DNA of 64,000 bases from Epiperipatus broadwayi (Eukaryota > Onychophora > Udeonychophora > Euonychophora > Peripatidae), in contig JAQFVV010006707.1 of NCBI GenBank assembly GCA_028023455.1, forward strand, positions 372,001 through 436,000. Reading direction: 5' to 3'. Of this stretch, positions 23,453 through 38,591 are shown in pieces (the first letter of the stretch is position 1; each line of letters opens with the position of its first letter). The position numbers were made by a program, and so were the translations under genes. Below the pieces are notes generated by a model, which did not search any database, had not been told where the DNA came from, and saw only the letters and a list, made by a program, of their open reading frames with translations.

Positions 23453-26400
23453 CAGAGCAAGTTATCATAACATCCAATCTTGAATAAAATCAATGAACTT
23501 TTTACATAAAAAACATAATCTTGATGTTATGACCATCCCAAGTAGTAAACAATTATCATGAAGCTCCACACAGTATAAAAATAACAAATTCACACAAACA
23601 TACAACCACAGTGGATCAATCCCTGTGAGATGAAAATTTCCTGATGTATGCAGTACAATACAAAGACATGTAATAATCACTTTCAATATATAAACACAGT
23701 AAAACTATGTATAACTAATTCAACCACATAAAATCTTTGGTTTAATAAACTACCTTTTGAAACCTAAATTATTTTTATCACATTTAACATTTTAAACTTA
23801 GAGAATAATAATCTATTCAATAAACTTCACTTTAACTTACTCATGTAATAGGAACTTTTTTATACTTTTAGTGCTAATTATAACTAAATATATAAAGTTT
23901 GCACATAACATATATCTATATTTAAGAAAAAATAGCTTTAATACTTTATTGCAGATATTATTATTTTTATTACTATATTGAGTAATCTTCTAAGCACAAC
24001 AGCCTAGTGAGTTTATACAAGACAAATTATTTTTAGATTATACTTTACTGACCCCTTCCACTTTTATTACAGCAGGGACATTACTAAATAGAATTGTAGT
24101 AAATGAAAAAAAGGAACAACTATAGATTACAAGATAATAACTTATTTTAAAATCATTATAATAGTAATATATTTTAGAGATACATATTTATTATAAAATT
24201 TATATTTAAATTCAATTAATAATATCATATATTGAAATAAAATACTAGATTAAAAATATAATTAGAATTAAAAACTTTAATCTTCGAGAAATGACTTAAA
24301 TTAATTTTATTTGTAAATTGTTTACTGATTTTAATTATTTTAAAAAGAAACAAAAAATATTTAATTTAAAAGTTGTAATAGTTGATTTGGAATGTTGACC
24401 AATGAGATTTAAATAAATAGTTTTCTGACATTACTTTATCCAGGGGTTTTTAAGAATAAGATAGAAGCAGACATTCAGGATACATATTCATGAAACAAAA
24501 TAAAGTAGAGAGCTGTTTCAATTTCTTTTTCTAGTAAAAAAATATAAACATTTTAAAATATTTAAAGTTTTAAATAGTAAAATAATATTTAAAAAGCTGT
24601 CTAAAGATATAATATATTTTATAACAATTGTTAACATCATGCAATGAGTTCAAACCAGTTTCTTTATTACAAACCTAGTTGCAAGTCTTGATCATCAACT
24701 TATAACTAAGATGATATTTAAAGAAGTTTAAAAGAAAAGCCAAAGTTGATATTCTTATTGGAGATAACCATGAGAAAGAAGAGACAATTACATTTCTTCA
24801 AAAAAAGATATACATGCATTCATGTAAGAAAGCATTAGTTTATTTATGTCACATTAAGTATGTTTATTAATCATAAATTAAAAATAAGAAAATCTTTAGT
24901 AATACATTTTTTTTATCAGATGTTACAAATGATTTAATTGAGAGTCTAATAAAAATTAATATCCTGTTTGAATTTAACAATTTATGTGTAATAAATAGCT
25001 TGAAAAAAATTTTGAAGAAGAAAATGTTTAGCCTATATTTGATCATGAAAAAAAAAGACAGATGAAAGTTGAATTAACATTTCTCTTGTTTAAACAGAAA
25101 GTGAAATCTTATTATATTATTATATGAAAGGAACAGTAAAAGGGGGAAGGATAATCTAAAAAGTCTGTTTAACTTTTTAATAGTAGATGACCTTCATGAA
25201 GATGATGCACTATAATACAAAAAGTTAAATGAGTTATCCATATGTATTTAAAACTTACAAGATTAATAAGTAACAGGAAAAGAGAAGAAATAAGGAAATA
25301 AACTTATTGATGAATTTCTTAAAAATATTTTAAAGTATTGCAATATGGAAAAATAATATGGAGATTTATTGAGAAGATTTATTAAACTCTTCTGTTAATG
25401 TATTTTTCAAGAGCATAATTATGTATATATAACTTTAAACTAGTCAAGGGGGAAGGGTACTTCCAATTTAAAACCTTTGTCCAGTTAATGTTGTGCCTGT
25501 TCGTCTAATGTTTTGGTTAAATATGCATGTGTTCTAGCAAAAGAAAATAGAAGCACCCAAACTTATGAGAAATGATGATCATATACTGAGTGATCATGGT
25601 AGTATTAAACTAGAAATTTGAAATGGGTTTTAAAGAAAGAAAAACAAAGAGAAAAAGGATTTTTATTTTAAATTTATTATTAATATTTTTTTGTTTGATA
25701 TGAAATATAAATGCTAGATATTCTAGTTAGTAATAATTGAAATAATTTTATATGCAATGTGGTATATAAAGTTAAAAGACATTAACCTTTTATTATTCAT
25801 TCTTATTTTAAAAAAGTATTCTTAAAAGTATAAAGAGAGGATACATGAGTTATAACATGAATTAGTATGTGGAGTATAATATTTTAGCTGGTATATATAT
25901 TTAAAAAAAATTGAGTGTGGTAAAATGTGTTGTAGAGGTAATTCAAATCTATTATCATAAAGTATAAAAAAATCAGGGGGAGGGGGTGAATTAGTGGTGA
26001 TAAATAAAACTTTATAGCATTCTATGAAAATAAAAGAAACATATTATAAAATGTAATGTTATTTGTGAGAGTAAGAAAAGAGTGAATGTTAATGTAAAAA
26101 AAAAATATTAATCCTGATCTCATTTGTCATAAAGAAAAAGTAGTATCATATTGATACTGATAAAGGTAGACTATTTCTTTTGTAACATGATCTCAAATGT
26201 GAATAGAAAATATTTAATGGGAAGATCATATTATATTATTAATCCATAAGTAATATAATATGAGATGCTGAAGACATATTAGGGAAAGATAAGTTGAAAT
26301 TCCAGGATAAGATATAAAATATCACCCTGAAGAACTGATTAAATAGTTGAATGGGGTTAATCTTGACAATAGCCAGATAGTGTATTAGTAAGAGATGGGA

Positions 26401-29400
26401 GGACCTTCTGCAAAGACATGAGTGTAATATATATCATAAGTGCTTTCTGAATAGGCCAGAGTAAATTGGGGTAAGATCATTAGGAAAATGATTATATGCC
26501 AAAATATGACACCTCATAAATAAAGGAAACCTCTGTCTTTCTATTATGATATAGTATTTTTAGATAAAATCAGTTTCTTATGTATGAAGTTTTCTAGTAA
26601 ATCAAAATAGAATAGGCATCGAAAGTTGACTGAATAGTTTAAGAATTTTATAGTTTGTCTTCCTAAGTTTAAATAGATTAGCCTAAAATAGTAAAACCAT
26701 ATATGGAGCAATATTTTATATTTGAATAAAATGTGAATAAATTATTATATGAATCATGATATCTGGGATCAAAGATAAACAGAAAATATAAGTGAGAGGT
26801 AAAGAATGAATGTATAATATGAATTACATTATATGAAAAAAAAAATAATTTTACTATTTATTTTGAATACATTATAAATGTTGTTGTATTTTTTTGTAAC
26901 ATTACCACAGCAGCAACAATTTTGATGATAATATTCTAGTGCAATATTGTTATTCAAATATTGAATACGAAGTATAATTTAAATATGTTAATTTTATTAA
27001 AATATCTGGAGTTACAAAATATAAACTAAATAGAGAAAGATGACTAAGAAGATAACCACCAAATAACTCATGAATTGTAAAACTGTAATATTAGTATAAA
27101 AGCATATATGATGTTAAGAAGAATAAACTTAGGATTTTAAAAGAATTAGATACTAAACATGGGATGGGTTAAATGTATATAATAATTATTATGTCTATCT
27201 GTGATGAATGTCCATAATTTTGTTGTAAATATATAAACAGTTCAATGATTATTTTGTTAATAACCCGATGTGTATAGCTATTTGTTGTTCATTATTAATT
27301 GTCATAAATAAATGAATATGTTGATTTAAATTTTGTATTGTAATGTCATTGCATTTGACAGTCATTTCCATCACAAAGTCATATCAATAAAGTGTATTAT
27401 CCACATATATTTATATATAGCATATATTGATTACATGCATTATCTGAAGAGTATATTTAAGAATTTATAATTGACACATTAATTATCAAATGCTTTTAAA
27501 TTATAATTATATTAAAGGGAGTTTGTAGTACTTTATATTTTTATTAGGTATAAAAGAATCTTGAACATTTATTTGAAAAGTACTATTAAGTATTACAAAA
27601 TGGAGAGCATATAATAGAAATTAATAGTATATTTTAAGAGTCACATTCTCATTTTGTAATCTAATTTTGAAATGTAAATTTATATCATAAATTTAGAAGT
27701 ATTATATTATTTCAGAGTACAAGTTACTAATCAAATATATTTTAAGGTTTATAATTCTGGAGGATCTAATCACAATGGATGAATACTAAATAATTAAGAA
27801 ATGTATTTAATTGAGTTAGACATTGTAGACAATAATTATATAATAAAGCTCTTGGTTATAATAAAATGAGTATTATATAGTGATTTTTAATAGTATAAGA
27901 AGAAATCTTAGGAAAATAAATGAAATTATTTAAGTGACACGATAAGATAGTGATCAACAATTTTCATAGATTATTATTATAATTAGATTAATTTTCAAAT
28001 AGGAGGTTAATCAAGGTTTATAAAAGTAATTGTGATTTTATTTAAATGGCTGGATCCCAGTAAAATCTCTCTTGTGATTCAATTATTTAATTGTCAATCT
28101 AATTGTTATATTGAATTTTAGAATAGAATACTTATGATCCTTGAGTAAGTCATAGGATAGCATTGATTCTTTTAATTTAATGCAATTTTTGTGAATATTA
28201 CTATTTTGAGATTCTTAAATTATAGAAGAATAGTTAAAGCATTATTTAAATAAAATATTATATTAGTCATTGTTGTTTATGGAGATTTTGCTAATGATTA
28301 TAATATGATAGTAGTTGAAGAATTTTTACAATAGCAATGCCATTGTGGAGTGTATTTTATATACTTCGCAATGTTAAAACCTTTATGTTGAAATTATCCC
28401 TAAAGTCTATCTTATGTTTTTGATGTAGTGCCAGTTTTAAGCCCAATAGAGAGTCTTATACTTTATTGTTGTTATACTTGATTATTTATTATTGAGCTAG
28501 TATAGTAGAGGGTAAAAAGAGAAGGTAAGGTAGAGGTGGTTGAAGAACAGGAAGGAAAGGCTACAATATATATATATATATATATATATTGCATTTTTTA
28601 TGCCATAACAATGTTTATATTAATTAAAATTTAAAACATATTTTGCAAAATTTTTATATGACAGCTTCTTTATTTTTTAATCAAATTTTGTATGTTAAGA
28701 GTTATTTAATTTTTAAAACTTCAGATTTATTATAAATAAATTTATTAATATTTGTTTACATGTAAAATATTTTAAAGTAAATTTAATAAATGTACATCTT
28801 TTTAAATTTTTTATGAAAATATTAATTATTAAATTTTAAAATTTTGTTTATCAATTTGTTAATATTTTGATAATACTGAAATTAAAAGAAATCTGTGAAT
28901 TTTTGTTTATTATATTTGTCTAAATATAATTTTTTTTCAAAAATATTACTTAAAAAAATTAATCATGAAATGAGTATATATATATGATATAAAATTTTAC
29001 CATACTAGGATATGAAAGAAACGATGGATAAATTCTCTTGCTGATCTCAATAATCTAATATCAAAATAGCTTTTTATTAAGTTCTTCCACTCACTGCAGT
29101 TCTTATTAAAATAGACAAAATGTATATAATATTATATGTTTAATCAAATCAAATCACTTATTTATTAATTCTCTAAAGTAATAAAGGGATGTCTCTTTAA
29201 AGAAAAGGCTATATATAGTTTGAAAATGCTAACCATAGTATCTCTGATAATTGATCATTTATTGGCCATTCACGAAAGTATTTATAATAAATAACGTAAA
29301 CAGTATTTCACATCTATAATGTCTACAGTATCCCAATAATATTAAATTTCAAAAATAGTTTTGCATTAAATGCTCCATTACAAAAAAAAAAATTCAATAA

Positions 29401-29858
29401 AAACTGGAAAAATTTTGCTAATATGCATATTTTTAATCAGCTTAAATTACCAATTTATTTATTGTTCTGGACGATGAAAATAATGATTTTTATAAACACA
29501 TTGGTAAAAATACAATAGCAATTTAATTTGATGAGATGTTAGAGTTTGATTTATTATAATGCAGTATTTCTCTAGAAGCATCATTTGATATAAAACTTCT
29601 TTTTGAAGTTTTATCACTATAATTATTACATAACATAATTTACCATTTTTTTATGGTTATCTTACGTTAAAACAAATCATTTTATTTATTAATAAATATT
29701 TTAACACAAGGTCCACTACAAAAGTCATGGTTGTCGCTGCTGGAACATTACTAGAATTGTTGATATTCAAATTAGATTGTTTAAATTTAGCTTTAATATG
29801 ATGTTGTTTTTGAAAAAATATATTGATTTATTATCCTAATTCAAGTAATGTGTTGGAT

Positions 29859-29865
<7 letters not shown>
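23453..29865. other. AT-rich gene desert
   Basis: Over 6 kb of highly AT-rich DNA in which I see no gene, RNA gene, transposon terminus or long repeat. A short (AT)n run lies at about 28566-28589. The small minus frame at 23465-23686 has no recognisable feature. Confidence 0.5.
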
Positions 29866-29908
<43 letters not shown>

Positions 29909-29931
29909 TATATATATATATATATATATAT
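29866..29931. repeat. (AT)n microsatellite
   Basis: About 66 bp of AT repeats interrupted by a single C near 29907. Confidence 0.92.
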
Positions 29932-30796
29932 TGTGATAATCTATTTTTTTAATACATTAGCGCTTTGAAATATAAAGTTTGGTACAAAACAATATTTAAT
30001 TTTAGCAATATAATAAATGACTTCTATAGATATCAGAGCAAACAATTTTAAGTGCTTCAAAATTTTAATATTAATATATTTAGTTAAAAATTAATATTAA
30101 GGTATTAAAACATAATTCTAATTTTTATTGAATATTTATTGTTGCGATATTTTCATAAATGAATATGTAAGATTTTTTTTCACTTTACATCTTTTCTCTT
30201 TTTTTTAATTTTTAACTACTACAATTTTCAACAGTTTAAACAAGTATATCATTGCTTATTTTGCATATTATAATTATTATTAGATCCGATGGCATACTGG
30301 TTTTGACAGATACATGCAACTATATGATTGACCATTGATTACCTAACCTGTCTTTCCAAAAAAATTAATAGAAATTTTTTTTGTTTTTTTTTACCAAAGT
30401 TAACATTATTTTTTTTAACCTTAAATGTTATACACAATTATTACTGGTATTTAAAAATTACATAAATTATTTTAGATATAATTAGAAGGGATTTTTACAC
30501 AGTTTTAATGGCATTATAAAAATAAGATTACAAAAACAATAAAGTCAATTATTTATAAAAATAGCTAATCTTTCCTATTTTAAAATGATCATTAATAATA
30601 ATTAGAATATCTATTTATAACATCATAATAATGATCAATTTTTCAGAAGTCTACAGACAAAGAGTATCCAAAGTATTAAGAATAATAGATTATAACAGGC
30701 AAAACACTGAATACAGTAGTGCCACTTGGTGCAAACCCGAGCAATAAATGGTTGCAAGAATGTTTGTGCATAAAATCCCTATCTAGTGCCTACTCA

Positions 30797-30853
30797 TTTA
30801 ATATCTTTAGACTATGTTTCTAGCTTGTGACTTTCATCAGTGAGGAACCTTGG
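30797..30853 (-). ncRNA. Hammerhead-like motif (family 1, copy 2 left)
   Basis: Minus strand: CCAA, CCTCA, CTGATGA, degenerate stem II AGTCACAAGCT, GAAAC, ATA, GTC. The core is complete, but the 3' stem I strand (TAAAGATATT) no longer pairs with CCTCA. Confidence 0.5.
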
Positions 30854-31341
30854 ATCTAAGAGCAATGTACTTAAATCTTAAGATCTAATGCAACCCTCCA
30901 GCAGCCACCTTTTATCTCTTTAGTTAACTACAAAAGTATGAATCTAAAATTGAAAACACATTAATATTTTTAATCCAAACTCATTACCTTATATAGTCAT
31001 ATAGTTCTGAACTCAGTTCCGTACCCATACATTTTGACATCTTTGGTTCTTTAACAGCTAGAGCAAGCATTAGAAGTAGTGATCATATGATGTTTAGTGG
31101 TTTAATAGCAATCCTGCCTAATAGGATACTGGTGACCATGGTTATTAAAGAACCAAAGACACCAAAATGTATGGGTACTGAACTGAGTTCATAATTATAT
31201 GACTATATAAGTAATGAGCTTGTCTTAAAAATATTAATGTGTTTTCAATTTTAGACTCATAGTTTTATAGTTAACTAAAGAGAAAATAGGTAGCTCTGGA
31301 GGGTTGCATTAGATCTAAGATCTACATGCAGTGCTTTCAGA

Positions 31342-31397
31342 TTCAAGACTTCTCACTGATGAATGCCACAAGATAAAAACTATTCTGGGGATATTGT
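31342..31397 (+). ncRNA. Hammerhead-like motif (family 1, copy 2 right)
   Basis: CTCA then CTGATGA, weakened stem II (TGCCACAAGAT), AAAAC instead of GAAAC, TTC instead of GTC, then TGGGGATATTG. Stem I is largely kept, but the core has two changes, so it is probably dead. Confidence 0.45.
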
Positions 31398-31545
31398 CTA
31401 AGTAGGCACTAGATAGGAATTTTATGCACAAACCTTCTTGCATCCATTGATTATTCTGACTTGCACTGAGTGATACTACTATAGGGAGAACAGCTTAAGA
31501 AAGCATAAGAAATGGTGATCATGTGATGTTTAATGGTTGAAAAAT

Positions 31546-34500
31546 AGATTAGTATTATAATTGTAGGCATCAAAATATATAGATGCCACCAACAAAAACA
31601 TTAATTTAAAAAATGAAAAATCAAAATGCTCTCAGCAATGGTAAGATATATATTATCCCTAAATTTGACAATCGTAAAATATTAGCAAAATAGAAAAAAA
31701 AATAACAATTATATACTAGGAAATAGGTTGAAGATTATTTTAATTTACTAGGCAGTTTAATCAAAATGATAGTTATACATGTGTTTATCTTTTACTGAGA
31801 AAATTTATTCATCCCCTCCATTAGAAAGACTCAAGATTAATTCATCAGATATTGTCTACATTCTCATCTATGATTGCCTTCAGTACTGTTAAGAATAATG
31901 AAAACAAAAATATATATATATATATATGATAAAGAAGAGTGTATTATTATTTTGTAAAAAGCATTTTATGTCCGTGTCTCAAACAACTTTGTCAATTTTT
32001 TATGAACTGTAAAAGTTTCATTTTGTAATTTCATCCCATTAATTTATTCAAACAACACTTTTAAAAATGTGTATTTCCATGTAATATTTTTATCATTTCC
32101 ACTAAAGATGTGATAGTACTAGCATAAATTTAATTAAGTTGTCTATTCATTGGAGTGTCACCAATAACACTAGATACAGTACCTTTAACAAAATATATCA
32201 GGCTTATTTTTATTTATACAACTCAATTATAAATCTTTTATTTTCCATAATGTTCAAATTCAGTTAAACAGAACTCTTAATTTTAGTTAAACATATATAA
32301 GTAATAATCACATGGCACTACTGTATGGAGAGTTTTGCCTGTTTTAATAAAAGTAATAATCTGATATTTTGCACATATGTTATATATATATACTTCAGTA
32401 AATATAGCATAATGAATAAAGAACTAACAAGCATTTAATTTAATGTAAAACAATGATTTAATGAATAATAAAGATGATATGAATAGAGTTTTAAAATGCA
32501 AGCACAAGTAAGCATTCCAATACTTAATTTAAATTAAGCCAGATAAAATGGTGCAATTGGTACATGCTACTATACTAATTTTATTTTATTAATAAAACTT
32601 CTCAAATTAATTTTCTAACAAAGCTTTGTATTACTATATGATGTATCTTGGAAAATATGTATTTTTAAATACTAACAATCTATTCTAGTTAACAGTCAAT
32701 ATTGATGTATGAATTTTAATACTAGATAAATAATGAAATTTTCTAAGAAGTAGAGCCAACAGTTGAAGAAAAACAAGGGAAAGAACTGACCAAAAAATCT
32801 TTCATTAGCCTCCAATTAAATTTTCTTAGCACATTCCACTAAAAGTACAAATATTAATGTGTAAATAGAAATTGTTAATAGTTTGTGGATTGTAATAAAT
32901 GCAATTAATATTAATTAAATATTTTATAAAATGTCAGATACACATTTAAAACAAATTATATTACTTTAACCAAATTATTTGAAATAAACTATCAAAGCTT
33001 TGTTATAAAACATACATAAAATCTCATCTAAAGTTTGGAAAATTGTGACTTCATGATTACATGCCAATTTAACTGTGAATGTATGCACACATGAATTTTT
33101 TTTTCCTTTTCAAATATATCAAATCCTTGGTTCTGAAATTTTTCTCCTCAATAATTTCATTCTTCTTAGGGATTCCACTTTATTAAATTTTTGGGACTAT
33201 ATCATTACAACTGGTTATAAGATATGAAATTTTGTATTATGAAAACATCATTATTATCACATCAGCAGGTTGGTGATCATCATTTTGGATCAGTCAACAA
33301 TGATATATTTGAATTTTTAACCATTTATTCTGGAAGCTTGTATGTAATACAGATGTTTCATTGTTATGACAAAGTATGTTTTCTGCATCAATAATATGAT
33401 ACCAGACTTCTTCATGTTTTCTATGACTGTTTATTGCAATGTAGACTTATATGCTGCTTTCAATTAATTTTAATTATGGATACAATTATGGATTCAATGG
33501 GTGACTCAATAGTGTTCATCTAATTGAACCTCTCTTTTTATACCTCCAATGATGCATTAAAGCTCTCACAAAATATTTTAGTCTAAAGTTATTATTTGTT
33601 TACCAAAAAAAAAAAAACATGTTTATGTAGTAATTTTCTTGTTACCTTTTTTTCTTTAATAGGAATCTTAGTCAATTTCAGACTGACCTCTTTAGACCTG
33701 ATTTTCCATTTTAAATTTCAAATATTATTTCCTTTTTTTTCAATTTATGATTTTAAAAAATATTTTTATGGTAGTTTTATTTCAACAATTTACTTTCTTA
33801 AAATGCTCTAGATTAATAACAATATTACTAGAATATTCACTTTAGTGAACAAATATATTGTTGTAGTGTATCTAAATTATCACAATATTTTTTCAATTAT
33901 ACATTACTAAAAAATATAATAACATACTATCAAATTGTATGCATAATTTAAATAGAAATATTAAAGAAAAACACATTTTTGCTCTCTCGTTAATTTTCTT
34001 TTTTTTAATAATTTAATAAACTCTTTCATTTGAGGCCTTCCTCTCCCATTTACTTGACAATGAATTGAATAAAATAATCTATTATTAATTGAAGTTATTT
34101 TACTGTAGAGAATTTAATTTTCAAGTTTTTATTAATTATGTAAATATGGCATACTGCTTTTATCCACATCATAACAATATAATATAAAAATCAATGAGTC
34201 TGTAGCCTATGATAAATAAATTAAAATCTTTATAAAAAAGTTGTAGCTTGGAGTTTAAAATATGACAGTAATTATCATATGTTAAAGGATTAAAATTGGA
34301 AGTTTGAGTTATAAAAATAAATTTAACTAAATATTGCTCATGCACATATTAGTAGACACATAACTATGTGAGTACATATGTACATATATTGCATGTTACA
34401 CACAAATGTATGCATCTTACCACATATATGAACACACAAATATGCAAATGAAAATACAAACAACAGATTGGTCTTGTGCATATTTTTTTTTACTTTCAAT

Positions 34501-37500
34501 TACTCTAAAAGGTGACCAATTAAAGATATGTGTGATGATTGCCCATAAATATTTTACTTAAAATTTTATTTGTATTTTTTACACACAGATTTATGTGAAA
34601 AGGTGTTTGAATCATCCAGTTTTAAAGTTATTATTCCAGAAATTGGTACATTTACCTTTGAAAGTGCTTTATTTTTACTTTTAATTTTATACTCAGATTA
34701 TTAAAAATAAACATTATTTTAATTTTACTATTTTTTATATAATTTGTGCTTAATCTCTAAATTATTACAAAATTAGGACGAGATTTTCTATTGTGTCAGG
34801 TACTCTCTTGGAAAAGCATATGATTTCAAATAGGTGACTAGATAAAGTGGTTCTTTCTCTCAGTTAATTATTTAGTTATTAAATGTTCTAATACCATAAA
34901 AAATGAACAAAACAAAGTGTAAGCCAATTTTAATTCTTAATCCTGGCTACTATTCATTACTTACATCTTCTATTTCAACACACATATAATGTAATTTGAA
35001 AATGAAATGAAACTCGTATTGTAAACACTTTTTTTTTGTTTGTTGTATCCTATATTTTCAATTTAGTTATCTTTTCTTAAATTTAAAGTTAAATATACTT
35101 GCTTATTTATGAACTTCTACTGTCAATTATAAAAAAAAATATTAACTGAAATAAATGCATATAATGTAACCTAAACACAGCCAGAACATAATGAATAACC
35201 CAGTGATTATATGGAAACATACATGTATTTTTTTTACAGACAACAGGTCTTTATTAAAGTTTAATTATTTAAAAAATAACTTTTGCTAAATATCTCAGCA
35301 TCAAATTTTATAGTGTGGTAAATGTTTTATTTTAAAGATAATGTATTTTCCTTAAAAATGCAAATGAAAGTCATGTAATTTTTAGTATGAAATTTTTGAC
35401 CCTGTTATAAATATTTAAGCTCCATTTCTTAATAGAATATATTATCATTAATAAAAGTGGTTGAATTAACTGTGAATAAAAGTGAAACATTTATTTGTGC
35501 TAAATTAATTGATCTGTGCAAAGCAGCTATCTATTAGTAAATTTCTTTCTACATATGAAACAAGTTTTATAGTTAGTCATTAATTAAGTGGGTGGCAAAT
35601 GAATGGATATCCGAAATTGTATTACACAAAAATGAGATTCTTTCGGACAACTACTAAAAATGATCCATCTCCAATGAATTTGCACAAAATAATGCTTTAA
35701 ATGATTTTTTTTCTTTAATAAAATTGAATCAATAAAGAAATAAAAGAAAATAATGTATGTTAATAATAATGTTATTAATTTAAATTATATATCATATTAT
35801 GCATATTTTTGGATATGGTAATTTTACTGTTTATTTAGTTTCATTTAGAAAATTTTACTGAAATAAAGAAATTAAATTTTTCAATGTGTGTGAATGTGCA
35901 CTCATAAATTTAATATGAAATTTTGCAAACATCTATGTTAAAATAATGTTTTCATAAAATATCTTTGTTTTCATAAAATATCTTATTTATAATAAATATA
36001 GTTTTGCTTCTTATATTATGTAAATAAAACACTTATTTATAAGTAAGTTTTAGTGGAGAAGATATAAATTAAATGTTAATATCAATAGGCTGAATGTTTT
36101 TGAGGATCCATGCCTCATAATTATAGCCATCACAAAACATATATAATAAAATATATGCAAATATATTTAAATAAGTCATTGTTATGTAGCCCATTTTTTC
36201 AAGATCTTGAAGCAAGTATCTTTTCTATTGATAGCATGGATGTTTCTATTAATGTAGAATGCTTTTTTTATTTTTCCCTTATGATCATTTGATTCTGAGC
36301 ATAAGATTATGGGATTGGTAGGTATGAAATTGTGTCCAGATTGTTTGTCATGCTACAAAAATACAGAGGATGTATTGTTGTTCTTCTGAGCTGTGTTGTA
36401 AGTTTACAGATGTTGATCAAGTTTAGTGTTGATTGTAGCTTAATTTTATTGTAATATTTAGTGTGACATCTGGCCTGAGGGTATGCAATGGAGTATATAC
36501 TGTGTGGGGTGAATGATCGATCGATCGACCATTTTTCACCACTTAAATTACTTATAAATAAGTGTTTTACTTATTTATAATAGTAGTATAACTTGTGAAA
36601 TTGTTAAAAATGAGGGAAACTTGAATGAATACATTATGAATTTTTTAAATGTGTGTTAGTATCAGTATTTTATTAATATTAGTCCTATACTGATTTTTTA
36701 AAAATTTTACTTGTAATTTGATAGCAATATTGATGTAATATTGATGTTATAATAGTATTTTTGGTGAAAATATCTACATTTTTTTAATATTAGAAAATTT
36801 TATTCTACATCATGCATATTAGTTGATTAAAAAAGTAAATACTCTTGAATCCATATATATTTGATAGGTTATACTTTATTATGACACTATTCATATTCAT
36901 TAAAATGTCTTGAATTTTTCTTTTTTTCTATCTTATTTGAGATATTATACTTTTGGGATAATTAGAAGGTACTTTGTATTTGTTTATATTACTTTACAAG
37001 TTTGGAATAACAAGGCACTTATGTAAAATTCCATGTGTTAATTGAAAAAAATGATTATTTATGTATATGATTACTTAGTCATAAGGTTATCCAGTGTTAT
37101 TTTTAACATAATTTATCTATTAGATATTGAATGTCTGTGTTTCTTTGTAATATTCATTATTGTTATCATAAAGACATGTGTTATTTATGCTCACATATAT
37201 ACATACATCTATTGACACACACAATGTATTCATAATAAAATAATTGTTAAAACATGGTATAATAGTTTTTTTGGAAAGTATTGAATTTATAGATGAAGTT
37301 ATAGTATTAAAGTTTACTTCAATTGCTAATAAATATCCTATGAGTATTTTTTTTACTTTTTCATTAATCATTTTTATAATGTCATTTAAACATGATTCCA
37401 ATTAAATTACTTTTAATCTAGATCATTGAGATTTTAATTGTATAACTTTTGATAAAGTACATAACAGATTATACATTGTTTTAAAAAATACTTGATTTTA

Positions 37501-37670
37501 AATCTTGTTTTTCTCTTTTTATTTTTTGTTAATAAATTTAATATTTTATGTCCACAATTGGCTATCCATAGTGATGATAAATAGATGACAGCATAAGTTA
37601 TATAGGTTTAAACTTGGTACTGATGTCATCTTATTTATTATCCATAACTATTATTTGCATTACATTGTAT
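31546..37670. other. AT-rich gene desert with small repeat fragments
   Basis: No gene seen. A family 1 fragment lies at 32313-32350 (plus sense, ending TTTTGCCTGTTTTAATAA). The segment 33384-33450 is the second copy of the unidentified repeat also at 13537-13600. The stretch 34320-34450 is rich in ACATAT/CACATA steps. Small open frames (33596-33811, 36110-36292, 37120-37401) are Phe/Ile/Tyr-rich by composition only. Confidence 0.45.
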
Positions 37671-37790
37671 TAAACCACTAAACATCACATGATCACTATT
37701 TGTTATGCTAGCACATATCTGTTATTAAAACATGCAAAAGTCTTCATACAGTAGTGCCACTCAGTGACAACCAGAGTAATCAATGGATGT
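37671..37790 (-). mobile_element. Hammerhead element family 1, junction fragment
   Basis: A minus-sense fragment spans the boundary of two adjoining units. One unit's start (read on plus as CCACTAAACATCACATGATC, then GCTAGCACATA) is joined directly to the neighbouring unit's end (TTAAAACATGCAAAAGTC and CAGTAGTGCCACTCAGTGAC). It shows that units were once in direct tandem here. The hammerhead itself is missing. Confidence 0.65.
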
Positions 37791-38214
37791 CTGTTTTAAT
37801 TACATTGTATTGTTAGAGAGAAAGTGAGGAAAAGAATTTGGATAGGTGATAATTGTATTTGATCACATTATATTGTTAGTTTATTCTTTAAACCATTGCA
37901 CAATAAATAATCATTGCAAATGCTTTAAACTTTATTTTATTAGTTGTTAAAGGCTTATTTGATAACTTTTTAAAACAGTACAATCATTTATGTGTTATTT
38001 TAGAAAGAGATAAATGGCATAAAACACAATAAAAGTCTCTTTAATTTTCAACATGGGAATAGTTGCATTTTTTAAAAACATCGTTTAATAATTTATATTT
38101 TTCTTCTCTCTCCATATTTCATTGCATTTTGGACCTACTATTTATATAAATATATAAAATATAGATCAGAACTCATAATTTTTAGTCTATATTCATCCTC
38201 AACTAAATTTTATA

Positions 38215-38480
38215 CAACCAATACACATGACTACACACATGTTAAAAAGAGAAATGATTCCAAGAAAACATATTTTGTGCAGAACCAGCATAATCTCCCA
38301 CACATATACACCAACAGTGCACAGTTTATATTAAGATAGAAATTCCTTAAACTTTAATGGAAAGGCTTCAATCTTCTTACCCTTCTAACAATTCAACCAT
38401 CCACTTTATTGAAAATCAATGATGGAATGTTCAAAGCACCTTATTGTAGCTATACCCATGTAGCCATTATGTCAATCTAA
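38215..38480 (-). mobile_element. Hammerhead/B-box element family 3, copy C (partial)
   Basis: The sequence follows the left half of copy A: CACACATGTT, ACCAGCAT, TATTAAGATAG, ACTTTAATGGA, AGGCTTCAA, GATGGAATGTTCAAAGC and ACCCATGTAG occur in the same order. The hammerhead region is damaged, since the CTGATGA core is absent. The element stops just before a long (AT)n array. Confidence 0.6.
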
Positions 38481-38492
38481 TCCTCATATTCA

Positions 38493-38493
<1 letters not shown>

Positions 38494-38589
<96 letters not shown>
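38494..38589. repeat. (AT)n microsatellite
   Basis: About 96 bp of perfect AT repeats abutting the family 3 fragment. Confidence 0.95.

Positions 38590-38591
<2 letters not shown>

Larger units (their letters stand above)
30692..31545. mobile_element. Hammerhead element, family 1, copy 2: large inverted dimer
   Basis: Left arm 30692-31053 (minus sense) and right arm 31142-31490 (plus sense) are diverged reverse complements around a spacer of about 88 bp, so the palindrome spans 0.8 kb. The right half, from about 31054, is a complete plus-sense unit of about 440 bp. It includes GATCATATGATGTTTAGTGG, AATCCTGCCTAATAGGAT, a degraded B-box region (ACTGAGTTCA) and the hammerhead. The next unit's start follows at 31495-31545. 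The arms are less alike than in copy 1, indicating greater age. Confidence 0.7.
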
